From Clostridia bacterium (GTDB lineage: Bacteria; Bacillota; Clostridia; Oscillospirales; CAG-272), in NCBI GenBank assembly GCA_029010655.1, contig JAQXKW010000006.1, positions 1-10,316 on the forward strand: a stretch of DNA of 10,316 bases, written 5' to 3'. Positions 1 through 6,000 of the stretch are shown here, in pieces. Every line of letters starts with the position of its first letter. Position 1 is the first letter of the stretch. The notes under the pieces were generated by a model, which saw nothing but the letters and a program-made list of their open reading frames with translations, did no database searches and was not told the DNA's origin. Position numbers and translations under genes: made by a program.

Positions 1-1587
1 AGCACGGTCACGGGAAAGACCGCCGGGGCCAAGCGCTGAAATACGGCGCTTATGGGTAAGCTCGGCAAGGGGGTTCGCCTGATCCATGAACTGAGACAGA
101 GGAGAGGAGCCGAAGAACTCACGGATAGCCGTTACGATAGGACGGATATTAATGAGATTCTGGGGAGAAAGGCTCTCGCTGTCCTGAATATTCATTCTCT
201 CCTTAACAATCTTGTCCATACGGGAGAGACCGATACGGAGCTGGTTCTGCAGAAGCTCGCCAACACAGCGCAGACGTCTGTTGCCCAAGTGGTCAATATC
301 GTCTGTTGTGCCCACGTCGTGAGACAGGCAGAGCAGATAGTTTATAGATGCAAGAATGTCTTCGGAAGTGATGTGGGTGGGGCAAAGGTCATGGAGGCGG
401 TTCTTTGCAATCTTCTTGATTTCGTCAAGATCGCCGCCGGCTTCCTCTGCGATTTCGCAGAGCACCTTGTAGTCCACCTTTTCGGAGGCGCCAATATCGG
501 AAAGGTCGTCGCCGATAACGTCAGCCGCATAAACGGAGCCGTTGGAGAATACCTTTACCTCGGAGCCGTCCTCCATTCTGAGGTAAACGGCGTCAACGCA
601 GGCATGCTCGATTGCCATTGCGTCCTCACGGGAGAGAAGCTTGCCCTCGTCAAAGAGAACCTCACCTGTAAGCGTGCTTGCCACGGGACGTGCAAGCACA
701 TGGTTTGCAATGCGGAGCCCCAAAGCCAACTTCTTGTTGTACTTGTATCTGCCCACGGGGTAGAGATCGTATCTCTTTGCGTCGAACAGAAGGTTGTTTA
801 TGAGGATTTCCGCACTTTCAACGATAGCGGGTTCGCCGGGACGGAGCTTTTTGTAAATCTCTTTGAGAGCTTCCTCACGGATTGTGGAATGGTTCTCAAC
901 TGCCAGCTTTTCGCACTCGTCCTTTTCGAGAGTAGCCGTCAGCTTTGCCTCGTCTCCGAAATATTCCTTTATCTGAGCGGGAGACTCAATGCCCAGCGCT
1001 CTGATAAGCACCGTGACGGGGAGCTTACGGTTTTTATCGATACGCACGTAGAACACGTCGTTAGCGTCGGTCTCATACTCAAGCCATGCTCCGCGGTAGG
1101 GAATAACCGTAGCGGAGAAGGTGCGCTTACCGGATTTATCGATAGCACTGTCGTAATAGATTCCGGGAGAACGGACAATCTGTGATACGATTACACGTTC
1201 CGCACCGTTGATAACGAAGGTGCCGGTGTCCGTCATCATGGGGAAATCGCCCATGTAAATGTCGGACTGCTTTACCTCGCCTGTAAGTCTGTTGGTGAGA
1301 CGGACGGATACCTTCAGCGGCTTTGCGTAGTTAGCGTCACGCTCCTTACACTCGGCAACAGGGTATTTGGGTTCCTGGTCGAACGAGTAGTCAACGAATT
1401 CGATGAAAAGGTTGCCGGTATAGTCCGTAATGGGGGATACGTCTCTCAGCACCTCCATAAGACCTTCCTCCAAAAACCACTTGAAAGAATCCTTCTGGAT
1501 TTCAAGCAGGTTGGGAAGACCGATCGCCTCGTCGATTTTCGAGAAACTCATTCTCGTCTTTTTGCCCACTGTCTGGGGTTTGACCAT
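1..1587 (-). CDS. rpoB: RNA polymerase beta subunit, N-terminal 529 residues (partial, 3' end outside window)
   Basis: Core catalytic subunit of DNA-dependent RNA polymerase. I translated the reverse strand and it stays open without a frameshift from the ATG at 1587 to the window edge. The N-terminus contains MSFSKIDEAIGLPNLLEIQ, typical of Clostridia RpoB, followed by the protrusion and lobe regions (for example VINGAERVIVSQIVRSPG near residues 124-141). The last 39 residues are the rifampicin cluster I, with FFGSSPLSQFMDQANPLAE followed by THKRRISALGPGG. Numbering runs 14 behind E. coli, so D502, H512 and S517 match E. coli D516, H526 and S531, all wild type. A GGAG site sits 10 nt before the ATG. 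The rest of rpoB, probably followed by rpoC, lies beyond position 1. rplJ/rplL do not lie directly upstream; nagA does, on the opposite strand. Confidence 0.98.
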   Translation of the reverse strand, partial: MVKPQTVGKKTRMSFSKIDEAIGLPNLLEIQKDSFKWFLEEGLMEVLRDVSPITDYTGNLFIEFVDYSFDQEPKYPVAECKERDANYAKPLKVSVRLTNRLTGEVKQSDIYMGDFPMMTDTGTFVINGAERVIVSQIVRSPGIYYDSAIDKSGKRTFSATVIPYRGAWLEYETDANDVFYVRIDKNRKLPVTVLIRALGIESPAQIKEYFGDEAKLTATLEKDECEKLAVENHSTIREEALKEIYKKLRPGEPAIVESAEILINNLLFDAKRYDLYPVGRYKYNKKLALGLRIANHVLARPVASTLTGEVLFDEGKLLSREDAMAIEHACVDAVYLRMEDGSEVKVFSNGSVYAADVIGDDLSDIGASEKVDYKVLCEIAEEAGGDLDEIKKIAKNRLHDLCPTHITSEDILASINYLLCLSHDVGTTDDIDHLGNRRLRCVGELLQNQLRIGLSRMDKIVKERMNIQDSESLSPQNLINIRPIVTAIREFFGSSPLSQFMDQANPLAELTHKRRISALGPGGLSRDRA

Positions 1588-1594
1588 CGGGTTA

Positions 1595-1657
1595 TCACTC
1601 CAATCCTTGAAAGTCGGATAAGCTGTGTTTTGCGGCGAAAAAGGCGCAAAAGGGCAT
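1595..1657 (-). CDS. Possible 20-codon leader peptide upstream of rpoB
   Basis: A short reading frame starts at ATG 1657 and ends at TGA 1595, followed in frame by TAA. It encodes 20 residues beginning MPFCAFFAAKHS and ending in LE. A good Shine-Dalgarno sequence (AAGGA, 1665-1669) lies 7 nt before the ATG. The stop codon abuts the rpoB Shine-Dalgarno GGAG, and the rpoB ATG follows 7 nt after the stop codon, so ribosomes finishing this ORF would terminate on the rpoB initiation site and could couple the two. It resembles no family I know, and such a short frame can arise by chance. The support is only its site, its placement and the hairpin around it. Confidence 0.3.
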   Translation of the reverse strand: MPFCAFFAAKHSLSDFQGLE

Positions 1658-1663
1658 CAGCTT
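1620..1663 (-). promoter_or_regulatory. Stem-loop in the rpoB leader
   Basis: In the transcript, AAGCTG (1663-1658) pairs with CAGCTT (1625-1620), and inside it TTTTGCG (1651-1645) pairs with CGCAAAA (1634-1628). The stem encloses the start codon of the possible leader ORF. No U-tract follows, so it is not an intrinsic terminator. A second, mutually exclusive hairpin can form just upstream: AAGG 1669-1666 with CCTT 1644-1641, and AAAAG 1665-1661 with CTTTT 1652-1648. That one would hide the leader Shine-Dalgarno and is followed by a short U-run. Energies were not computed. Confidence 0.45.
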
Positions 1664-1715
1664 TTCCTTCAAAAATATAAATAAATATTTTATTCGCAAA
1701 TAATCGCAATATAAT

Positions 1716-1743
1716 ATTATATATAAAGAAGTTCAAATGTCAA
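1716..1743 (-). promoter_or_regulatory. rpoB sigma-A promoter
   Basis: On the minus strand a consensus -35 TTGACA (1743-1738) is followed by a 16-nt spacer and a consensus -10 TATAAT (1721-1716). Transcription should start near 1709, giving a leader of about 122 nt before the rpoB ATG. An overlapping weaker pair, TTGAAC (1736-1731) and TATATT (1713-1708) with a 17-nt spacer, could be a second start. The strength suits a highly expressed gene and shows that rpoB can be transcribed from its own promoter here. Confidence 0.75.
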
Positions 1744-1799
1744 TATATTCCGCAATATTTTTGAAAAAATCCGCAAGATTTATAAATTATGCGAAAAAT

Positions 1800-1835
1800 A
1801 TTTACAGAAAATTAAATTGTTAATTTTCTGTAAAT
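1800..1835. repeat. Perfect 16-bp inverted repeat with a 4-nt centre
   Basis: The left arm ATTTACAGAAAATTAA (1800-1815) is the exact reverse complement of 1820-1835, around the centre ATTG. It lies 57 bp upstream of the rpoB -35 box and 59 bp upstream of the nagA -35 box, so it is almost midway between the two promoters. It is AT-rich and has no U-tract, which argues against a terminator. An operator for a dimeric repressor or activator is the simplest reading; cruciform DNA is the alternative. Confidence 0.7.
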
Positions 1836-1894
1836 TATACCGTCTCTTTGCGACGGCAAAAGGAAAAATTATTCAAAAAAATCCCGTAATCATA

Positions 1895-1923
1895 TTGATT
1901 TTGCGCATGTTAAAGAGTATAAT
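1895..1923 (+). promoter_or_regulatory. nagA operon sigma-A promoter
   Basis: The -35 TTGATT (1895-1900), a 17-nt spacer and the -10 TATAAT (1918-1923) match the consensus closely. The predicted start is near 1930, giving a leader of about 30 nt. A 7-bp inverted repeat, ATTGATT (1894-1900) and AATCAAT (1921-1927), brackets the promoter and could be an operator, though it is short enough to be chance. I see no good CcpA cre site here. Confidence 0.75.
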
Positions 1924-1959
1924 CAATGTAAATGCAAAACTTTATTCGGAGGCCGAAAT

Positions 1960-3105
1960 ATGAAATGTATAATTAACGGAAGGCTTGTCCTGCCGGACGG
2001 CGTTGTCGATGGCAAGGTTCTTCTTTACGACGAAAAGATTGCCGGGATAGCCGACGCAGGCACGGTTGACCTTTCAGCTTATGAGGTAATCGACGCAAAA
2101 GGTAATCTTGTATGTCCCGGACTTGTGGACATGCACATACACGGTTATTTTAACGAGGACGCGTCTGACGGAAGCTACGAGGGCTTAAAGAAAATGGCGG
2201 AAGGAATCGTTGAAAACGGCGTTACCTCCTGGTGTCCCACTACCATGACAGTTTCCAAAGAGGAAATTCTGAAGGCTTTTGAAGTTGCAAGAGAGCTCAA
2301 GGCTTCAAAGGAATACTACGGCGCAAAGGTTATCGGTGTAAACTCCGAGGGACCCTTTATTAATCCTTCAAAAAAAGGAGCGCAGGCTGAGGAGCATATT
2401 CTCCGTCCCGACGCAGATTTTATTCTCGATAACGCCGATATTGTGAAATTGTTCACGGTTGCCCCCGAAATGGACGGCGGACTTGAATGTATTGAGAAGG
2501 TACATAAGGACGGCAGAGTACTCGTTTCCATGGGACATACGGGAGCAAGCTTTGAGGAAGCTCTGAAGGGCGTTAAAGCAGGTGTGCGCCATACAACCCA
2601 TCTTTTCAACGCCATGACTCCTCTTATGCACCGCAACCCCGGCGTTGTAGGTGCGGCGCTGTCATGCGATAACGTAAGCTGTGAGCTTATAGCCGACACC
2701 TTCCATGTAAATAAGGGTCTGTTCAAGCTGGTTTCCAAGGTAAAGGGCGACAAGCTGTGCCTTATTACCGACTGTATGAGAGCAGGCGGCATGGCTGACG
2801 GAGACTATACACTGGGCGGTCAGCATGTTAAGAAAACGGGCATTCAGTGTCTCCTTGATGACGGAACCATTGCAGGCTCCGTTCTTAAACTGAATAATGC
2901 GGTTAAAAATCTCTACGAAAACAGCGAGCTTTCAATAAGCGAGGCTGTCAACTGTGCAAGCCTTAATCCCGCAAAGGCTCTGGGCGTTGACGATACAATA
3001 GGCTCCCTTGAGGTCGGCAAATGCGCCGATATTATGATTTGCGATAATGATTTCAATATTATAAATACAATTATCGGAGGTACAATACGATATGAATGCA
3101 AATGA
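1960..3105 (+). CDS. nagA: N-acetylglucosamine-6-phosphate deacetylase
   Basis: Cytoplasmic amidohydrolase-superfamily enzyme that hydrolyses GlcNAc-6-phosphate to glucosamine-6-phosphate and acetate. Its 381 residues are the usual family length. Visible motifs in order are the metal-site HxH in PGLVDMHIHG (H59, H61), the metal ligand E130 in NSEGPFINP, H193 in SMGHTGAS, H214 in HTTHLFNAMTPLMHRNPG, H249 in DTFHV and the catalytic D271 in LITDCMRAGG. The C-terminal TIAGSVLKL and GSLEVGKCADIMI segments are also typical. The start is set by a GGAGG site (1948-1952) 7 nt before the ATG. It is the first gene of the operon and its end overlaps nagB by 14 bp, which suggests translational coupling. 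No key residue is missing. Confidence 0.96.
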   Translation: MKCIINGRLVLPDGVVDGKVLLYDEKIAGIADAGTVDLSAYEVIDAKGNLVCPGLVDMHIHGYFNEDASDGSYEGLKKMAEGIVENGVTSWCPTTMTVSKEEILKAFEVARELKASKEYYGAKVIGVNSEGPFINPSKKGAQAEEHILRPDADFILDNADIVKLFTVAPEMDGGLECIEKVHKDGRVLVSMGHTGASFEEALKGVKAGVRHTTHLFNAMTPLMHRNPGVVGAALSCDNVSCELIADTFHVNKGLFKLVSKVKGDKLCLITDCMRAGGMADGDYTLGGQHVKKTGIQCLLDDGTIAGSVLKLNNAVKNLYENSELSISEAVNCASLNPAKALGVDDTIGSLEVGKCADIMICDNDFNIINTIIGGTIRYECK

Positions 3106-3886
3106 AATCAAGGCTCTTGAACTGAGCAACAAGAGAAGCGGCGTAAAGGTCTTTGTGGCAGGAAGCTATGAGGCTCTTTCCAAAAAGGCGGCTTCCATCG
3201 TAGCAGGCGCTATTAATAACAAGCCCTCCTTCCTTCTGGGTCTTGCTACCGGCACGTCTCCCATCGGTCTTTACGAGGAGCTTGCAAACCTTAATCACGA
3301 GGGAAGAGTAGATTTTTCAGAGGTTACTACATATAACCTTGACGAGTATTATCCTATCGACCCTGCAAACGACCAGTCTTACAGATATTTCATGAACAAG
3401 CACCTGTTCAATAACATTAATATTGATATGAACAGAACTCACGTGCTGTTCGGTCAGGCTCCCGACTGGAAGGTTGAGTGCGCCGAGTACGATAAGGCTA
3501 TCGCAGAACAGGGCGGTATCGACCTTCAGGTGCTTGGTATCGGAAATAACGGTCATATCGGATTTAACGAGCCCGGACGTGACTTTATCTGGGGAACTCA
3601 CAGAGTAGAGCTTACCGAGTCCACCATTGAAGCTAACTCCCGTCTCTTTAACTCTGCCGACGAGGTTCCGAGAGCGGCTCTTTCCATGGGTATCGGCAAC
3701 ATTATGTGCGCAAAGCAGGTAGTGCTTGTTGCTAACGGTCCCAAGAAGGCTCAGGCTATAAAGGACGCTCTTGAGGGCGAAATCAGCCCCTACTGCCAGG
3801 CATCTATTCTCCAGCTTCATCCCAATGTAACCTTCATTATCGATGAAGAAGCGGCATCTATGCTTGACGCATACAAAGCATTATGA
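3092..3886 (+). CDS. nagB: Glucosamine-6-phosphate deaminase
   Basis: Converts glucosamine-6-phosphate to fructose-6-phosphate and ammonia, joining amino-sugar breakdown to glycolysis. The 264 residues match the family. The phosphate-binding loop is LATGTSPIGLYEEL (51-64), the catalytic aspartate is D84 in YNLDEYYPID, and the active-site loop is GIGNNGHIGFNEPG, with H155 and E160. Asparagine N153 replaces the E. coli D141, as in Bacillus-type NagB. The ATG lies inside the last codons of nagA (14-bp overlap in another frame). A GGAGG at 3076-3080 lies 11 nt upstream, a somewhat long spacing. The next gene follows after 15 bp. The segment SRLFNSADEVPRAALSMGIG is also typical of the family. Confident call. 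Confidence 0.97.
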   Translation: MNANEIKALELSNKRSGVKVFVAGSYEALSKKAASIVAGAINNKPSFLLGLATGTSPIGLYEELANLNHEGRVDFSEVTTYNLDEYYPIDPANDQSYRYFMNKHLFNNINIDMNRTHVLFGQAPDWKVECAEYDKAIAEQGGIDLQVLGIGNNGHIGFNEPGRDFIWGTHRVELTESTIEANSRLFNSADEVPRAALSMGIGNIMCAKQVVLVANGPKKAQAIKDALEGEISPYCQASILQLHPNVTFIIDEEAASMLDAYKAL

Positions 3887-3901
3887 TTTAAGAGGTAAAA
3901 A

Positions 3902-5272
3902 ATGATAAAAGCTATTCTTGATCCCCAGTTCCAGCCTATGGTCGAGGTTGTAAACAGCTATAAGAAGGCTGTTGCCGAGGCCGGCGGCGTACCCCTTACA
4001 ATTGCGGTACAGAGAAATAAGGGTTATATTTCCACTTACAGCCTTGACGTGTACGCAGACGGCACAGGTCACGATGAGGAAAACTACGGTATCGTTGAGC
4101 GTATCGTAAAAACTCTTCTTTGGGTTTACGGCGGCTATAAGGTAACCGTTGCAGGCTCAAAATACCTCTACGAAAAAATTGCCGCCGCATACAAAAAAGG
4201 CGGCGCAAGAGAATTTGACGCCGATTTCATGGCAAAGGTTTACGAGACGGATTTCGTTGTAGATTATGTTGAAAACGCCGCTGACGCTCCCAAGGAATAT
4301 CAGGCGGCAGACCCGGTGGGACGCCACCTTGACGGATGCCGTATAGGCTTCGATGCAGGCGGAAGCGACCGTAAGGTCAGCGCAGTTGTTGACGGCGAAA
4401 CCGTATACTCCGAGGAGGTTGTTTGGTTCCCCAAGCTCCAGAGCGATCCCGATTATCATTATCAGGGCATTCTTGAAGCTATGAAAACTGCGGCTTCCCA
4501 TATGCCCAGAGTAGACGCTATCGGCGTTTCCTCCGCCGGAGTTTACATAGACAATAAAATTATGATAGCTTCTCTTTTCCTTAAAGTTTCCGACGAGGAC
4601 TTTGAAAAGAAGGTTAAGACTATGTATCTTGACGTTGCAAAGGAAATCGGAGACGTTCCTGTTGAGGTTGCAAACGACGGCGACGTAACAGCCCTTGCAG
4701 GTGCTATGGATCTTAACGATACCAACGTGCTCGGCGTTGCCATGGGCACAAGCGAGGCGGCAGGATATGTTGATTCTCAGGGCAATATTACCGGCTGGCT
4801 CAACGAGCTTGCATTCGTTCCCGTAGACTTCTGCCGTGACGCAATGGTAGACGAGTGGAGCGGCGACTACGGCTGCGGAGTTAAGTATTTTTCTCAGGAC
4901 AGCGTAATTAAGCTTGCACCCGCCGCAGGAATCGAGCTTGACGAAAGCCTTTCTCCCGCAGAGAAGCTGAAGGTAGTTCAGGGTCTTATGGCACAGGGCG
5001 ACGAAAGAGCCGCAAAGATTTACGATACCATCGGCGTTTACTTCGGCTATGCTATCGCTTACTATGCAATGTTCTATGATATTAAGCATGTTATTATCAT
5101 GGGACGTGTAACAAGCGGCGAGGGTGGAACTATCGTGCTTGCAAGAGCAAATGAGGTTCTTGAAAAAGAATTCCCCGAGCTTGCACAGAAGATAGTTCTC
5201 CACATTCCGGACGAAAAAAGCCGCCGTGTGGGACAGTCTGTTGCAGCTGCAAGCCTTCCTAAGATTAAATAA
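3902..5272 (+). CDS. ROK-like (ASKHA fold) sugar kinase in the nag operon
   Basis: A 456-residue protein with a sugar-kinase ATPase core from about residue 145. Phosphate-1 loop: IGFDAGGSDRK (148-158). Presumed catalytic base: D259 in VANDGDVTALAG. Phosphate-2 loop: GVAMGTSEAAG (278-288). Adenosine-binding stretch: VIIMGRVTSGEGG (397-409). The ROK zinc motif (CxCGxxGC) is absent, and there is no N-terminal helix-turn-helix, so it is probably an enzyme rather than a NagC-like repressor. Residues 1-145 form a separate region I cannot assign; ERIVKTLLWVYGGYKVTVAG is its most distinctive part. The Shine-Dalgarno AGAGG (3891-3895) lies 6 nt before the ATG, 15 bp after nagB. By context it may phosphorylate GlcNAc, glucosamine or a related sugar to feed NagA and NagB. 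The substrate is inference. Confidence 0.78.
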   Translation: MIKAILDPQFQPMVEVVNSYKKAVAEAGGVPLTIAVQRNKGYISTYSLDVYADGTGHDEENYGIVERIVKTLLWVYGGYKVTVAGSKYLYEKIAAAYKKGGAREFDADFMAKVYETDFVVDYVENAADAPKEYQAADPVGRHLDGCRIGFDAGGSDRKVSAVVDGETVYSEEVVWFPKLQSDPDYHYQGILEAMKTAASHMPRVDAIGVSSAGVYIDNKIMIASLFLKVSDEDFEKKVKTMYLDVAKEIGDVPVEVANDGDVTALAGAMDLNDTNVLGVAMGTSEAAGYVDSQGNITGWLNELAFVPVDFCRDAMVDEWSGDYGCGVKYFSQDSVIKLAPAAGIELDESLSPAEKLKVVQGLMAQGDERAAKIYDTIGVYFGYAIAYYAMFYDIKHVIIMGRVTSGEGGTIVLARANEVLEKEFPELAQKIVLHIPDEKSRRVGQSVAAASLPKIK

Positions 5273-5284
5273 AAAGAAAAAAGA

Positions 5285-5325
5285 AAAACGCACCCCATAC
5301 CGTACATCGGTATGGGGTGCGTTTT
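5285..5325. terminator. Bidirectional intrinsic terminator, nag operon / mecA-like gene
   Basis: Arms 5285-5302 and 5308-5325 are perfect 18-bp complements (AAAACGCACCCCATACCG on the left) around a 5-nt loop, TACAT. Reading plus, the GC-rich stem ends in TTTT. Reading minus, the A-rich tract at 5272-5288 gives a long U-tract. It therefore ends both the nag operon and the convergent gene, whose TAA stop (5324-5326) lies in the right arm. Confidence 0.9.
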
Positions 5326-5851
5326 ATACAAGCCCACTAAGCGTTCCAACTGTTCCTTTGCTGAGGCGGGTACAGTGTTCTTCAATATAAAGCAATGCTG
5401 ACCGTCTGCACACAACTGCGCCGAATTCCTGAAGGTTTTCGTATTCACGGTCGATTATAAGATATACTCCGGGTTTTTCTTTTTCATAATATATACGGCT
5501 CTCCCCGTCAAAGCCCGAGCTGTTAATTGCTTTGCAGGCAGGCAGTAATCCCTCAATGCTCTGAAATTTGTATATGTATTCCGTCCTTCGGTATAATGAA
5601 CCGTCGCACAGCGAAACCTGATCTCCCAAACGTGTTATAAACAATTCGCATCCTCCTTCTTTAGACTCAAAGATTTTTACAAGTATTCTGCACCATCCCG
5701 AAAAATCAGTCGATTTGTCGGCGTCTCTGAGCATTGCCCGCACATTCTTTGCAACGGAATCGTCCTTTTTTCTGTCGATATGGTATTTTTCCATGTCCTC
5801 CGGCGTCAGAAACAGTATAACTCTGTTGCATTGGCATTTGATTAGTTCCAC
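5324..5851 (-). CDS. MecA-family ClpC adaptor protein, short form
   Basis: A 175-residue protein that aligns by eye with both halves of MecA/YpbH. The N-terminal half (ILFLTPEDMEKYHIDRKK, then ILVKIFESKEGGCELFITR) matches the substrate-binding domain. The C-terminal half (YIYKFQSIEGLLPACKAI, a Tyr-rich YYEKEKPGVYLIID, and IEEHCTRLSKGTVGTL) matches the ClpC-binding domain. MecA hands substrates to the ClpCP protease. At 175 residues it is shorter than B. subtilis MecA (about 218), mainly because the acidic linker is missing. The start is GTG (5851-5849), with a GGGAG site 6 nt upstream; an ATG 2 nt further up is out of frame. A separate gene, convergent with the nag operon and divergent from deoB. 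A family call only, based on a remote resemblance. Confidence 0.7.
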   Translation of the reverse strand: MELIKCQCNRVILFLTPEDMEKYHIDRKKDDSVAKNVRAMLRDADKSTDFSGWCRILVKIFESKEGGCELFITRLGDQVSLCDGSLYRRTEYIYKFQSIEGLLPACKAINSSGFDGESRIYYEKEKPGVYLIIDREYENLQEFGAVVCRRSALLYIEEHCTRLSKGTVGTLSGLV

Positions 5852-5857
5852 ATTTTT

Positions 5858-5862
5858 CTCCC
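5858..5862 (-). promoter_or_regulatory. Shine-Dalgarno site fixing the GTG start of the mecA-like gene
   Basis: GGGAG on the minus strand lies 6 nt before the GTG at 5851. The nearby ATG (5853-5851) is out of frame and only 4 nt from the site, so GTG is the better start. Confidence 0.65.
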
Positions 5863-5952
5863 ATCCGAAATTATTCGTTTGCTTATACTTCCTATACTAT
5901 AATTATAATCCGCCTTTTTCATAATGGCACTATCAATTTATGGAAATGTGAC

Positions 5953-5981
5953 TTGACTGACGTCATAGCCCATGCTAAAAT
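5953..5981 (+). promoter_or_regulatory. deoB sigma-A promoter
   Basis: The -35 TTGACT (5953-5958), a 17-nt spacer and the -10 TAAAAT (5976-5981) are close to consensus. The predicted start is near 5988, at the first base of the Shine-Dalgarno site, so the mRNA leader would be only about 13 nt. The perfect 8-bp palindrome TGACGTCA (5958-5965) follows the -35 box directly and could be a repressor site. Further up, at 5898-5907, the AT palindrome TATAATTATA may supply the -10 of the divergent mecA-like gene, but I found no convincing -35 for it. Confidence 0.7.
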
Positions 5982-5987
5982 ATACCC

Positions 5988-5993
5988 GAGGAG
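5988..5993 (+). promoter_or_regulatory. Shine-Dalgarno site fixing the deoB start
   Basis: GAGGAG lies 7 nt before the ATG at 6001. It rules out the longer frame opening at the TTG of 5953, which would begin inside the -35 box. Confidence 0.8.
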
Positions 5994-6000
5994 TATATGT

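Larger units (their letters stand above)
1588..1959. other. AT-rich divergent control region between rpoB and nagA
   Basis: This 372-bp gap holds no long gene. From rpoB outward it contains the rpoB leader (about 1588-1709), the rpoB promoter (1716-1743), a perfect inverted repeat (1800-1835) and the nagA promoter (1895-1923). The pentamer CGCAA occurs four times on the plus strand around the rpoB promoter, at 1695, 1705, 1751 and 1772. Base composition is much richer in A+T than the flanking genes, as expected for a promoter region. Confidence 0.8.

Noticed and set aside
52..1185. 377-codon open frame on the plus strand opposite rpoB
   Set aside because: Antisense to an unmistakable rpoB reading frame; it exists because rpoB avoids TTA, CTA and TCA codons. 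The protein resembles nothing known.
1800..1835. Intrinsic terminator reading of the palindrome
   Set aside because: The stem is almost all A-T, no U-tract follows on either strand, and no gene ends there.
2316..2792. 158-codon open frame opposite nagA
   Set aside because: Shadow of nagA with no recognisable motifs.
3317..3820. 167-codon open frame opposite nagB
   Set aside because: Shadow of nagB with no recognisable motifs.
3902..5272. NagC-like ROK transcriptional repressor
   Set aside because: The N-terminal 145 residues show no helix-turn-helix pattern and the kinase loops and catalytic Asp are intact, so an enzyme is more likely.
4157..5293. 378-codon open frame on the minus strand opposite the ROK-like kinase
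   Set aside because: Shadow of the kinase frame; Cys/Val/Asn-rich composition typical of antisense translation, and it starts inside the terminator region.
5953..6000. 16-codon N-terminal extension of deoB from a TTG
   Set aside because: It would begin in the -35 box and upstream of the likely transcript start; the Shine-Dalgarno at 5988-5993 and the family alignment both point to ATG 6001.
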